From a virus: 63,434 nucleotides of DNA. The stretch lies in IMG/VR virus record IMGVR_UViG_3300020446_000010, positions 1 to 63,434 of that record; one strand, 5' to 3'. The notes under the pieces are model-generated. The model was not told where the DNA came from and did no database searches. It saw only the letters and a program-made list of their open reading frames with translations. This document shows positions 53,001 through 61,344 of this stretch, piece by piece; position 1 is the first letter of the stretch, and every line of letters starts with the position of its first letter. A program made the position numbers and the translations under genes.

Positions 53001-55552
53001 CAGAAACTGCAATGGACCAAGGCATAAGTATTGTAGAAGCAAAAAAGCTTGTTGATGACTATATAGCTCAAGCGTTTGATGCTCCTGATAGGTCAACTTA
53101 CATTGCCTCTTTAGCTGACGGAAAAATATCATCACCTTTTCTAAAGAAAAGAAATAAAAATTTATCTGAAGCATTTAAAAATTACTTAGGAGAAATAAAA
53201 GACCCTTTATATAATTATGTAAACACGTTAGAAAAAGTTTCTTCTTATATAGCTGCTGTAGAATATCAGCAGAATCTTTCAAATAGTCTCTTGCGAATGG
53301 GTCTAGCCACTACAGAGGGAGGTCCAGGAAAAAAACGATTAGAGTCTGGGCAACAGTCTTTTAATATATTAAGTAAATTATACGTTCCAGACGATGTATA
53401 TGAAGCATATCAAGACATACAAAGATTAGCACCAATACAAAATGACTTTTTAAGATACATTGTAACGGCACAAGGAAGTGTTAAATATGGTAAAACTATA
53501 TTGTCTCCTATGACTACTGCCAGAAACTTTATATCTGGAGCGCTGATTACAATGTTAAATGGAGAAAATATTTTAAACCCAGGTAATTGGCAAAACGCAT
53601 CTAAATCTATGAGATTAGCTTGGGATACAAAAAAATCTCCAAAAGAAATAAAAGCTGAGGTCCAAAAGCTTATTGAGTTGGGTGTTATGAAAGATGGTGG
53701 TCGTGCCCAAGAGATTATGGAGATAATTAACGACATATATGCGTTAGAAGGATTAAGAAGAAAGTCAGGAACTTTAGGAAAAAATGTAGATAAATTTAAC
53801 AACCTTGTTACAAAAGTTTATCAGTTCGGTGATGACTATTACAAAACATTTGCTTTTTATCAAAAAAGAGATGCTTTCGTTGAGACGGGAATGTCTGTAG
53901 AGGAAGCAACTCAAAAAGCCGCAGACAGAGTAAGAAACGGACAACCAACATATTCGCAATTACCTAGAACAATTAGACAGCTAAGAAGGTTTCCTCTAAC
54001 GGGTACTTTTGTTTCTTTCCCATATCTTATAACACAAGCACACTTTAATAATTTAAAATTTATTGCAGAAGACTTCAAGGAAGGTAGAAATAAAATGGCG
54101 CTAAAGCACGCTTTAAATTATAGCATGGCAATAGCAATTCCTTATGGTATTTCTATGGGCTCAAGAGCGATGTTTGACATTACTGACGATGAGGACAATG
54201 CATTAAAAGATATGATGCCTGAGTATTATAGAGATGCTTCTTTTGTTTATACAGGAAAAGACCCTGAGTCAGGAGAGTTACAATACTTTGACATAAACAC
54301 TATAGCGCCAAGCGCTCAGATAAAAAAGGGATTAGATATATTAATGAAAGACAGGAATGGTAGAAACCTTCCTGATAAAATAAAACTAGCGGCTTGGGAA
54401 CAGCTAGAGCCATATCTTTCTTTAGACTTAACAGCAAACACTGGTATAGCAATAGTAACAGGTGTTGACCCTACAACAGGAAATGTTTTAAGTGATGACA
54501 TATACGAGAGAGTAAAGTGGGGTGTAAACAACATTTCTCCTGGAGCTATTAGAAATGCTGCAAACATAGCTCGTTCACAGGGTTGGTTTGGATTAGATGA
54601 AATAAACCCTTATACTGGTAGAAGATATACTGTAGAAGATGAGCTTTTAGCGCTTCTTGGATTCAGAGTTCAAACTACTAGCTGGGATTTACAGTTAAAA
54701 AATTACGCAAGAAAAAACAGTATACAATCTTCTGATGCTGTAAAACAGAAAATAAAAAATGTAAAAGGTCAACAATCTAAATCACTTGGAGAAGTAGAGG
54801 GTATTGTTACAGACTACAGAGAAGACATGTTAGAGTTTTCGGAAAACCTATTATATCAAATAGACGCAGCAAGAAAACAAGGCATGGAAGAAGGAGAAAT
54901 AGTAAATGCACTCTCAGGTGGAGGTTTTAATAGTAAAAACGTAAACGCATTGATGAAAGGAGAAATGCTAGAACTACAAGGTATATCTAAAACACAATAC
55001 GATAGAGAAATAGAAATGTTAAAAGATAGACCTGATTTAGCTGCTAACATGGCTAAAAATTTAGATATGTATAATTTCTTCGTCAATGAAAAAAATTATG
55101 ATTCTAGGGTAAGAAAAGACCTATATAGAATGATGAGGGAAAATGCTTCAGATGAAGATATTTTAGCATTAATTAAAAAATCTAGCGTAGATATTTACAA
55201 AAGAACACTGCAAAGCCCAGTAAGTAAAGACTTAAAATACAATCAGGAAGATGTGAGAAAAGCGGAGGTTAAGTCTTTTATGAGATATAAAGACATATAT
55301 CAAGGCTACAAGGCTTTACATAACAACCCTAATTATCAAGGGACTGCTTTAGATAGTAAATCTGTTGTTGATATGCTGTATGAGACTGACACTGAAATGA
55401 AGTCTTTACTTCTATTTAAGTATTTAGATGGCAACCACGACAACAACTCTATAAACAAACTTAATAATCTACACTCTTCTATAACTGGTAAGAATATATC
55501 AAAAGGTGTTTTAGAGATGCTACAGTACAGAATACTTTATTATAGTAAATAA
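50048..55552 (+). CDS. Giant internal virion/ejection protein (1834 aa)
   Basis: The N-terminus carries two tandem ~32-residue units (YKRAVSKGYNKTLEDFTLL and YNYVKEKGYNKPIEDFQTLL), a motif I recognise from large Bacteroidetes phage virion proteins. A Gly/Ala-rich hydrophobic region at ~255-300 (TALGAAAGGPLGALGGFMRG) and a second at ~345-360 could be membrane-active. A long coiled coil (~490-545) is followed by polyvalent-protein-like segments, including ILSPMTTARNFISGALITML (~1150). No lysozyme, protease or RNA-polymerase signature was found. Last gene of the plus-strand structural block. Confidence 0.62.
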   Translation: MDKEVLEDLYKRAVSKGYNKTLEDFTLLINSDEEVLLDNYNYVKEKGYNKPIEDFQTLLTEKKNPEVSSIRPTENIPIAFSDSNFSLDDTKLSSDLFEPEKADEYRTFFNYNGFGIPTIGVEKDTDGQYLKGGFGDFINQLPFGDFIDDQARAWASGKEDADAAEAAAELMNEIGTFKKGNPTVEQANTMLKEMFESQTTPMSDEMKQFQKDLQENGNDAYAAVKAAANNPSAATEYVMRSMRSMFNDDAIATGLATLGTNTALGAAAGGPLGALGGFMRGIPAAMTAMGAQTDMALSFGEFFLEELGDGFTREDVANLLQDPEKLQEVQNRALARGVSIAAVNAFTAGLGIRVASNVFRAGRKGLRAGLESFAKVTPLDMAGGSLGEFAAQGTSGQEFNTAEIALEGLLDPMSSIATTVGGTVIDAGSAPSYKINGGKTTKADFIRRLGAMSDEQLEQANFTVNNDDETWRQVDDRLKDIQFGKEIKEIYGDIDDEQTRRLTDLEKEKRTLEKKKSTTAQKRLADVNKEIDEVLEIYKTKREAIGILSAPYYDRNVSSVEDAQKKRKSKEYKQYKTKAKKLAETMGLTVSGMNDGIGGYFLDDGTYLQELSSEVYLEGATYEQAIEYASVLGAITPETQESTIAGMIVGEGEGDASKFNFIIEDNNNLEGVRTALDELGIEYSMNTDTGEIGIIDFADGNNVELNEKIGIFVQVLNENNINHEQRLERIRSKYIGAEDRAGNLRNIKENSSKFGKNGESVRYIAEQAEKRNKKYLDEKKKAPKTVEEESQEPIVVKPLPENSERLQPVDRVKKIARTIRRAFRRTFLRDAGLPKNIGDAIRAYRRKGTAIQNYLSDQQVVFLDMYDAATKSMTKKQERQFGAYVNEALAGNVVDGIFTPEQQNVIESMRLEIDKKTDELVAMLEKHGKNDERTQELIKTLQDNKGTYIHRTYSAFKDLNYLQEMIGDPALARSSINESYDLLVAETAMDQGISIVEAKKLVDDYIAQAFDAPDRSTYIASLADGKISSPFLKKRNKNLSEAFKNYLGEIKDPLYNYVNTLEKVSSYIAAVEYQQNLSNSLLRMGLATTEGGPGKKRLESGQQSFNILSKLYVPDDVYEAYQDIQRLAPIQNDFLRYIVTAQGSVKYGKTILSPMTTARNFISGALITMLNGENILNPGNWQNASKSMRLAWDTKKSPKEIKAEVQKLIELGVMKDGGRAQEIMEIINDIYALEGLRRKSGTLGKNVDKFNNLVTKVYQFGDDYYKTFAFYQKRDAFVETGMSVEEATQKAADRVRNGQPTYSQLPRTIRQLRRFPLTGTFVSFPYLITQAHFNNLKFIAEDFKEGRNKMALKHALNYSMAIAIPYGISMGSRAMFDITDDEDNALKDMMPEYYRDASFVYTGKDPESGELQYFDINTIAPSAQIKKGLDILMKDRNGRNLPDKIKLAAWEQLEPYLSLDLTANTGIAIVTGVDPTTGNVLSDDIYERVKWGVNNISPGAIRNAANIARSQGWFGLDEINPYTGRRYTVEDELLALLGFRVQTTSWDLQLKNYARKNSIQSSDAVKQKIKNVKGQQSKSLGEVEGIVTDYREDMLEFSENLLYQIDAARKQGMEEGEIVNALSGGGFNSKNVNALMKGEMLELQGISKTQYDREIEMLKDRPDLAANMAKNLDMYNFFVNEKNYDSRVRKDLYRMMRENASDEDILALIKKSSVDIYKRTLQSPVSKDLKYNQEDVRKAEVKSFMRYKDIYQGYKALHNNPNYQGTALDSKSVVDMLYETDTEMKSLLLFKYLDGNHDNNSINKLNNLHSSITGKNISKGVLEMLQYRILYYSK

Positions 55553-55620
55553 AAAAAGCGCCTGGGTGTTACAACAGACGCTTCTTATTTACACTAAAAA
55601 TAAAGGTTGAGAACCTTTAA
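55551..55620 (-). terminator. Two hairpins closing the minus-strand replication operon
   Basis: Hairpin 1: AAGCG-C-CTG (55556-55564) with CAG-A-CGCTT (55575-55583), followed on the minus strand by seven T. Hairpin 2: TAAAGGTT (55601-55608) with AACCTTTA (55612-55619), followed on the minus strand by five T. Both point to minus-strand termination; they may also slow plus-strand read-through. Confidence 0.7.
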
Positions 55621-55639
55621 CAAGTTAATCAGTACAAAG

Positions 55640-56092
55640 CTACAAAATTTCTTTCAATAATTCACCCACCCTTTCACAATCTTTTTGATTTCGTGGCATA
55701 AACAACTTGGCGGTAATATCACTATCATTCAAAAACTTTTTAAACAACTTCCATCTTATGGGAAATGCTTCGTTAGGATTACCTTTACATTCTATAATAA
55801 ACCGTGGAGGATATTCTTTATCGACAAAATCAGGAGTGTATTTTATTGGCAGTATTTTTTTCTGACCTCTGTTGTGTAGTTGTTTTTTTGCTTTTGTTTT
55901 TTCAAACGAATCGTTACTAGAATGAAAGCCATCTACAATGACATACGTTTGACCTTCGTAAGTGAATGGTACTTTTATCTTTTTAAGAATCCTGTACATG
56001 TGTAATTCTAACTTACTTGCAAACTGTATATTATCTTCTTTTACTTTTTTTGAGCGGGTAATTTGTTTTTTTGCTCTTCTTCTTCTATTCAT
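55640..56092 (-). CDS. PD-(D/E)XK endonuclease (DUF1064/resolvase-like)
   Basis: 150 residues. Basic N-terminus (NRRRRAKKQ), then the nuclease core: FASKLELHMYRILKK with Glu29, IKYTPDFV with Asp88, and FIIECKGN with Glu101-x-Lys103. This is the typical PD-(D/E)XK layout of DUF1064/Holliday-junction-resolvase-like phage nucleases. It probably debranches recombination or replication intermediates before packaging. Last gene of the minus-strand operon; overlaps its upstream neighbour by 8 nt. Confidence 0.75.
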   Translation of the reverse strand: MNRRRRAKKQITRSKKVKEDNIQFASKLELHMYRILKKIKVPFTYEGQTYVIVDGFHSSNDSFEKTKAKKQLHNRGQKKILPIKYTPDFVDKEYPPRFIIECKGNPNEAFPIRWKLFKKFLNDSDITAKLFMPRNQKDCERVGELLKEIL

Positions 56093-56528
56093 CTACATTT
56101 ATTATCTCAGTCACAACAAAACCCTGAGACACTAATTCTTGCTCTGCTTCCTCAATAGACTTAGAATAAACAACAGTTTCATTTAAAATCTGTTCTTCGT
56201 GTTTATTAAAATGCATTGTTGTGACATTGTATTTATTTATTCCATTTAAATCATTCCAATAAAGTATTTCTTTTAAGTCTTTTAAAAATCCTGGGTGATT
56301 AGCAAAACAATATAAGGCTTCTAAATGAGAACACTGTAATTCTTCGCTTAAAAATTCTACGGAAGCTGTTGGAAAGGTTGTAATTTCTATACCTTGATTT
56401 GAGTCTAAATCTATAAAGAAGTAAAGCTTATCCATAGGAACCTTTTTTTTACGCATCTCATCCACGTACTCTGATAATACTTGTGCTTCGTAAATGTCAG
56501 GGTTCCTATTAAAAAGTATTCTTCGCAT
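56085..56528 (-). CDS. Hypothetical protein (147 aa)
   Basis: Start placed at ATG 56528. TATATTTG lies just upstream on the minus strand (56532-56539), which suggests a leaderless transcript. The protein is acidic, mixed alpha/beta, with KLYFFIDLDSNQGIEI and FANHPGFLKDLKEIL segments. No family recognised. Coding is supported by contiguity with the replication operon. Confidence 0.6.
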   Translation of the reverse strand: MRRILFNRNPDIYEAQVLSEYVDEMRKKKVPMDKLYFFIDLDSNQGIEITTFPTASVEFLSEELQCSHLEALYCFANHPGFLKDLKEILYWNDLNGINKYNVTTMHFNKHEEQILNETVVYSKSIEEAEQELVSQGFVVTEIINVDE

Positions 56529-56545
56529 ATACAAATATACGAAGA

Positions 56546-56938
56546 CTATAGGCTCTCTTTTAGCTTGGTAATTTCGTATGTATTGGCAAGTGTCATTAAA
56601 AAGTCACGAACAGGAGCTTCGTGTTTGTGTATTACAGCATCTCTATAAACATACTTTACGTAACAGTTTTCCATGTCTATAATATCTGTTGTTTCTGTAT
56701 TGTGAAAACAGTAAACAACCCATGCGGGTCCATTTGTTTTTTCCCAACAGTCTGCTAGTCTTTCGAATAAAAGTTTTTGTCCTATCGGAACTTTCATCCC
56801 TTCTTTTTTTACTTCGAATATTATAAGGTATTTTTCATCAAACTCTAGTATAGCATCTATATCAGTAGGGTGTATCTTACTGTTACCAATGCCTTTAAAG
56901 TTTAAAACTTGTTTGATTCTCTCAGGAAACTTAATCAT
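56546..56938 (-). CDS. Small PD-(D/E)XK nuclease-like protein (130 aa)
   Basis: Start at ATG 56938; an upstream TTG would add 16 unlikely residues. Core motif TDIDAILEFDEKYLIIFEVKKEG gives Asp28 and Glu42-x-Lys44, followed by VPIGQKLLFERL with Gln54. This is the D...ExK...Q arrangement of short phage nucleases of this superfamily. It probably works with the recombination and repair genes upstream. Confidence 0.7.
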   Translation of the reverse strand: MIKFPERIKQVLNFKGIGNSKIHPTDIDAILEFDEKYLIIFEVKKEGMKVPIGQKLLFERLADCWEKTNGPAWVVYCFHNTETTDIIDMENCYVKYVYRDAVIHKHEAPVRDFLMTLANTYEITKLKESL

Positions 56939-56978
56939 AGTGTAAATATATTGACTAAGATAAGAATAAAAATGTTTT

Positions 56979-58142
56979 CTAGGCAAAAATATGTGTTAAT
57001 CTTGCTATTTGTCCGTGCTGTGTGTGATGAAGAAAGCCTTCTATAGCTCTGACAGCATGTTGATAGCCATTTCTATGGTGCCAAGAGTCTGAACCACTAG
57101 GAGACCTTAAGCTTTCTACGGTAACTCCAGGAAAATCTTTTGATATTTTATGATGGACATGGTGTGTGTAGTAATATCTGTGTATTGTTTCAGACCATAG
57201 TTTTTTAGCTTCTTGAGCCATTAGCAATGGTAGGTCCTGTGACTTTGCTCCATCTCCATGCGTTGTACCTATCAAATTGTTGTGATATTTAAAATATTTT
57301 CTGTGAGCTATGCTAACATCAAATGTTATGTTTTTGCATTCAGAAAAACAAGCAAGGATAACTTGAGCCAAAAAGAAACCATTTGTATAATCATGATTGC
57401 TGGGGTTAAACATAAAATGTACATCAGCTGTTTGTAAAAGCCTGTCAATTACAGTTACATACATGTCCCTTGCTTTAAGAAAATTTTCATACCACATGCC
57501 ATCAGTATCTTGTGGCGTTCCAGATGTAGTTAATCTTTTTGGTGTGTCAATGTGAAGAACATCGTTTCCAGCTATAAACAATATCTTTTCTATTTTAAAT
57601 CCTTCTGCTTTTTTTAATATACCAGCTACTCCTTCATGGACTCTTTTGATAGCAATATCGCTATTGTATTCCTCGCCAGTCTCATAAGCACGTGCAAGTT
57701 TTCCGATGTGAATATCAGCAGGGTCAACAACAAGAAGATATTTATCGTCTTTAACACGTATAGGTTTACGGTTGATTTTATATTTAATAGGATATTTTTT
57801 TATTGCATCTACGTGGTCTCTAAGCATTTGTTCAAAAGATGGTCCTTCTGAACTTGGTCTGAATTGTATTGACCAGTGTTTACCTTTATACCACGCTTGT
57901 CTTACTGTTGATGGGTCTATACCTACCTTTTCTGTTTCTTGTACTAAAGCAGGGTTTTCTTGTTTGATGGCATGCCTGTGTAGATACTGAGAAAACATTC
58001 TCCTACCTTTCTCTATAGTCATATCCATCTCTAAAGCTTCTATGGCTACTTCGGCAATTCTTGTCTTATTGTTTGTAACGCCTTTATCCCAAAGCTCTAG
58101 GCATTTATCAAGAAATATTTGATTTTCAGATTTCCGTTTCAT
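56979..58142 (-). CDS. Metallophosphoesterase (SbcD/Mre11-like family)
   Basis: 387 residues. An N-terminal helical region (1-130) includes a possible DNA-binding part. The calcineurin-like phosphoesterase motifs follow in order: VVDPADIHIGK (Asp143, His145), FIAGNDVLH (GND, 191-197), FNPSNHDY (NHD motif), GTTHGDGAK and YTHHVHHK (final His pair). Such enzymes act as 3'-5' exonucleases or endonucleases in phage replication, but no SbcC-like partner is seen in the window. Confidence 0.78.
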   Translation of the reverse strand: MKRKSENQIFLDKCLELWDKGVTNNKTRIAEVAIEALEMDMTIEKGRRMFSQYLHRHAIKQENPALVQETEKVGIDPSTVRQAWYKGKHWSIQFRPSSEGPSFEQMLRDHVDAIKKYPIKYKINRKPIRVKDDKYLLVVDPADIHIGKLARAYETGEEYNSDIAIKRVHEGVAGILKKAEGFKIEKILFIAGNDVLHIDTPKRLTTSGTPQDTDGMWYENFLKARDMYVTVIDRLLQTADVHFMFNPSNHDYTNGFFLAQVILACFSECKNITFDVSIAHRKYFKYHNNLIGTTHGDGAKSQDLPLLMAQEAKKLWSETIHRYYYTHHVHHKISKDFPGVTVESLRSPSGSDSWHHRNGYQHAVRAIEGFLHHTQHGQIARLTHIFA

Positions 58143-58311
58143 CGTCTTCCTTTATTAAGTTTTGGAGGATGTCAACGGCGCCAACTAATCTTCTTACTGA
58201 AGATTTTGCCTGCTGTTTGTCTATGTCAAGTAGAGAGTCGCATGTATCTGCCACATCATCGTGTAGCTCCTCACATACTTTTATTATAAATTTCTCTCTA
58301 GGTGTAAACAT
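58126..58311 (-). CDS. Small hypothetical protein (61 aa)
   Basis: Helical, acidic (FTPREKFIIKVCEELHDDVADT at the start). Overlaps the metallophosphoesterase start by 17 nt and lies two nt after the next upstream gene. No family recognised. Confidence 0.55.
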   Translation of the reverse strand: MFTPREKFIIKVCEELHDDVADTCDSLLDIDKQQAKSSVRRLVGAVDILQNLIKEDDETEI

Positions 58312-58313
58312 TC

Positions 58314-58604
58314 TTAAACATCATCTTGATGTCGAAGAAATACGTTTCCTAAATTAGTGTCAATTTTCTTGATTCCTCTGTAGATAATTCTAGACTTGCT
58401 GATTACAGCTTTTTTGTCTTTTTTTAAATTCGTGCAATCAAGATGCCCGTGTAATGTATGGTCGTAAAATAATAGTTTATCAATTTTGGCTCTATCACTC
58501 CACGAAACTCTCGACAAAACTTTAGAAACTAATTCCTCCAACTGAACCTTTTCAGATTCTAATTCTAAGGCATTCCTCTCTCTTTTGTTTAATTCGTATT
58601 TCAT
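58314..58604 (-). CDS. Small hypothetical protein (96 aa)
   Basis: Coiled-coil N-terminus (NKRERNALELESEKVQLEEL), then a basic region with FYDHTLHGHLDCTNLKKDKK. His and Cys spacing could bind metal but is not diagnostic. In the replication operon. Confidence 0.55.
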   Translation of the reverse strand: MKYELNKRERNALELESEKVQLEELVSKVLSRVSWSDRAKIDKLLFYDHTLHGHLDCTNLKKDKKAVISKSRIIYRGIKKIDTNLGNVFLRHQDDV

Positions 58605-58640
58605 GGATTTGATTAAATTTTTTTACAAATCTAAACTAAG

Positions 58641-58901
58641 TTAAACACTTTTTTTGTATTTATCGTATAGTTTTATGTACAAATCCCACATTTCTTGTTG
58701 CATTTCGCATTGTGTATAGTCTTTTGGAGACACTGTTATGCGATTTTTTGCTAGTGGATTTTCTATTTCTACATAGAGTTTTTTCTTTTTCCAAACTGGA
58801 TATGTCTTGATACCAAGCCTGTGACACCAAAGCATTTTTTCATAATGTTCGGGCGTTACCCTCACATCACAAGGTTTTATTTTTTTTGGTTTTTTATACA
58901 T
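58641..58901 (-). CDS. Small basic hypothetical protein (86 aa)
   Basis: Lys-rich with aromatic residues (YKKPKKIKPCDVRVTPEHYE, KTYPVWKKKKLYVEIEN). Its start overlaps the primase-helicase stop by one base, so it is probably translated as part of the replisome operon. No family recognised. Confidence 0.55.
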   Translation of the reverse strand: MYKKPKKIKPCDVRVTPEHYEKMLWCHRLGIKTYPVWKKKKLYVEIENPLAKNRITVSPKDYTQCEMQQEMWDLYIKLYDKYKKSV

Positions 58902-60697
58902 TAAAACAAGTCATCATCGTTTTGATGTATTTTTTCTCTATCTATTCCTGCCCATGGATTGTCAGGTTTCATTTTAGGCTCAATGTAATACTTGTCACTT
59001 ATCATGCTATTAGTGTTTGGTTCTACATTAACAGCATTATATCTACCACTAGGCAAATCATACCTAAAGACTTGTTCCTCCAGGGTTTCTCCCTGAAACT
59101 TCATTTTCTGTTTTAAAGATTTTACAACAACGTCATCTTTTCTGTAGTCATTATAATCTCTAAAATATCTATAAACAAGCATTCCATCATGACAGATATT
59201 TTTAAAGTCAGCACTTCCACTTACGCTATAAAGGTCAGGTTGTTTGTAATACCCTAAATCATCCTTTTGCATTTTAGTTGGATGAGCTACAAGAAATATC
59301 ATAACATCGTATTGCTGTGCAAAATTTGTAAGCTTAGTAAGTGTAGTTCTAATCTGAGACAGCTCATTATTTTTACCACTCATTTCCACCTTGTTAAAAG
59401 CATCAATAACAAAAACATCTACACCATAAGAGTAAACTTGTTCTTTGAATCTTTCAAGCAACCATGCCCATGTAGGTCTTTCGTTTTCAGGATATGTTAT
59501 ATAAACCTTTTCTTTTGACCATTTAATATATGATTCAATATCTTGTTCTGATACTTTTTCTCTATCAGGGTTTGTCATAAAAAAGTTTTTAGCAAACACT
59601 TTTTCTATAAAGGTTGATTGATGCAATGCCATTGGATGGTGTTCAGGAGAATAAAATGAAGCTTTCATGTTATAATCCTTAACCAAATTAAGAACATACC
59701 ACTCTACAAAATTAGATTTACCATGTGAGGGTATTCCAGTAACAACAGTTAAGTGACCCCTCATTGTTGTGAACGCATCCTTCAGTCCGCCAAAACTATA
59801 GCATTTAGGATATATGGTCCTTGGTTTTCCGTGTTTGTGTAAAGTATAAATGTCATCAGAAATATCTTCAGCGGTGAACGTTCCGCTTGCTGGATATTTT
59901 TGGCTTGATGATAGTGAATTTTGTAGACCAATTTTTCCCCCGTCTATCAGGTCTCCGTTGGCATCTTTGTTTTGAAATAAAATTCTTTCGCATCTGTATC
60001 TTCCTAGTCTGTGTGCTATTCTATCGGCAAGAGCTTCTCCCTTGTCGTCATTGTCGGTGCAAATATAAAATTTCTTTACATCTGAGAGGTATTTTTCTGA
60101 ATGCTTCCAGTAGTTATCATTATCGTTAGCCCCATTAGGAACAGAGATAGCATTTTTTATTCCTACCTCCCACATTGCTAATACATCAAACTCCCCTTCC
60201 ATGATATAAACCTCATCCTTTCCTATAATATTATTTATATTATAAAAGATTGGCTTTCCATCTTTTGATTGAGTAAAGTTTTTAGATGAATCTCTAAATT
60301 TTTTATTTACAATTTTATCTCCCTCAAAATAATTAAAGACAAAACAATTCATCTCTTTATTTTTTTGTGGAATGTAATATTTTTCTTGAGTAATTTTTAA
60401 ATCAATAAGCGTCTGCTGGGATATTCTTCTTGCCTCTGCAAACTTAACAAACTGGTCGCTAAACTTGGTGTGATTTTCCCACTGCTGTGGAGGTAAAGTA
60501 AACTCAATTTTTTCGTCTTCTTTTATTGATATAGCTTCACAATAATGGCATTTAGCAACACCTTTAGCTACATTGACGCTCAGACTTCTGTCTGATTTGT
60601 TTGTTCGCCTATCTATACAGGAGGGACATTTAACTTTTACTTGTCCTGATTTACCGCTGATTAACTGGCTAATTTGTTCCCAATCTATTTTATCCAT
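58901..60697 (-). CDS. Bifunctional DNA primase-helicase (T7 gp4-like)
   Basis: 598 residues. Zinc ribbon Cys24-x2-Cys27...Cys50-x2-Cys53 (KCPSC, KCHYC); Toprim motifs YIMEGEFDVLAM (~165-175) and YICTDNDDKGEALADR (~211-226); RecA-like helicase with Walker A VTGIPSHGKSNF (319-330), Walker B VDVFVIDAFNK (~435-445), and H3/H4 elements AHPTKMQKDD and SADFKNICHDG. It ends in the acidic tail QNDDDLF, as T7 gp4 ends in an acidic tail that contacts the polymerase. It should unwind DNA and make RNA primers at the fork. Confidence 0.92.
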   Translation of the reverse strand: MDKIDWEQISQLISGKSGQVKVKCPSCIDRRTNKSDRSLSVNVAKGVAKCHYCEAISIKEDEKIEFTLPPQQWENHTKFSDQFVKFAEARRISQQTLIDLKITQEKYYIPQKNKEMNCFVFNYFEGDKIVNKKFRDSSKNFTQSKDGKPIFYNINNIIGKDEVYIMEGEFDVLAMWEVGIKNAISVPNGANDNDNYWKHSEKYLSDVKKFYICTDNDDKGEALADRIAHRLGRYRCERILFQNKDANGDLIDGGKIGLQNSLSSSQKYPASGTFTAEDISDDIYTLHKHGKPRTIYPKCYSFGGLKDAFTTMRGHLTVVTGIPSHGKSNFVEWYVLNLVKDYNMKASFYSPEHHPMALHQSTFIEKVFAKNFFMTNPDREKVSEQDIESYIKWSKEKVYITYPENERPTWAWLLERFKEQVYSYGVDVFVIDAFNKVEMSGKNNELSQIRTTLTKLTNFAQQYDVMIFLVAHPTKMQKDDLGYYKQPDLYSVSGSADFKNICHDGMLVYRYFRDYNDYRKDDVVVKSLKQKMKFQGETLEEQVFRYDLPSGRYNAVNVEPNTNSMISDKYYIEPKMKPDNPWAGIDREKIHQNDDDLF

Positions 60698-60699
60698 AC

Positions 60700-61344
60700 T
60701 TACATTGTTATGTTGTCGTGTCTATTTTGCTCGCTCTTCCTGAGAAAACCTGCAAACGTCTTTTTAAAACTTTGCAAAGTTATCTGATATTGTCCTTTGC
60801 CGTGCAGGAAATCTCTAAAAGTTTCCATCCTTCTTTTTACTATGTATGGTTTTTTATTGTTTTTCATACACAAATGCTCTATGTAAAGGGTATCCTTAGA
60901 AACCTTTTTAATAATAATGCTGACGTCTTCTGCAACATTATTTACATTATTTACATTATTAACATTATTAGTAGTGGTTAACGGCTGGTTAACGGCTGGT
61001 TGTTGGTTGGTTAGAGGTTGGTTATCTCCTTCCTTGATTTGGTACTCATCGTACTTATTTACAGTGATTAACGTGTGCATAGGGTTGGTTGAAATCTTAA
61101 TCTCTTTTGTTTCAGTCAGGTGCCTAAGTGCTGTTCGTATTTTCTGTCTACTCAACCCCAGCTCAAGCGCTAATTTATCTGCACTTGTGACGAAAGTGCC
61201 ACGTTTTATTTTTATTCCTTCCCACTCTTTGTCTTTAAAATTAGCTTTGAGTAGGATATGAATAAACAAACGGAAAGTGTTTGGTCTTTTATACCACTTC
61301 CAGTCTTTAATCTTTCTGTTGAGAGATATAAAATTAGATTTCAT
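60700..61344 (-). CDS. Replisome organizer / replication initiator (DnaD-like) with internal iterons
   Basis: 214 residues. The N-terminal domain is typical of phage replisome organizers: IKDWKWYKRPNTFRLFIHIL, IKIKRGTFVTSADKLALELG, then the helix-turn-helix LSRQKIRTALRHLTETKEI and TLITVNKYDEYQ (~1-102). A low-complexity Asn/Pro/Gln/Val/Thr linker (~105-137) is encoded by DNA direct repeats (60935-61024). The C-terminal domain (~145-205) contains RMETFRDFLHGKGQY and LQSFKKTFAGFL. It probably binds the origin and loads the helicase encoded next. Confidence 0.78.
   Translation of the reverse strand: MKSNFISLNRKIKDWKWYKRPNTFRLFIHILLKANFKDKEWEGIKIKRGTFVTSADKLALELGLSRQKIRTALRHLTETKEIKISTNPMHTLITVNKYDEYQIKEGDNQPLTNQQPAVNQPLTTTNNVNNVNNVNNVAEDVSIIIKKVSKDTLYIEHLCMKNNKKPYIVKRRMETFRDFLHGKGQYQITLQSFKKTFAGFLRKSEQNRHDNITM
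60935..61024. repeat. Iteron-like direct repeats inside the initiator gene: candidate replication origin
   Basis: Four 9-nt units ACATTATT[T/A] at 60935-60970, then two perfect 11-nt units GGTTAACGGCT (60976-60986, 60987-60997), and several GGTTG/GGTTA units to 61024. The 11-nt repeats are out of phase with codons, so the repetition is at DNA level. Placement inside an initiator gene is lambda-like. Confidence 0.5.

Noticed and set aside
50048-55552. Giant virion protein as a virion RNA polymerase.
   Set aside because: No DxDxD-type polymerase catalytic motif was found; coiled-coil and hydrophobic segments fit an ejection protein better.
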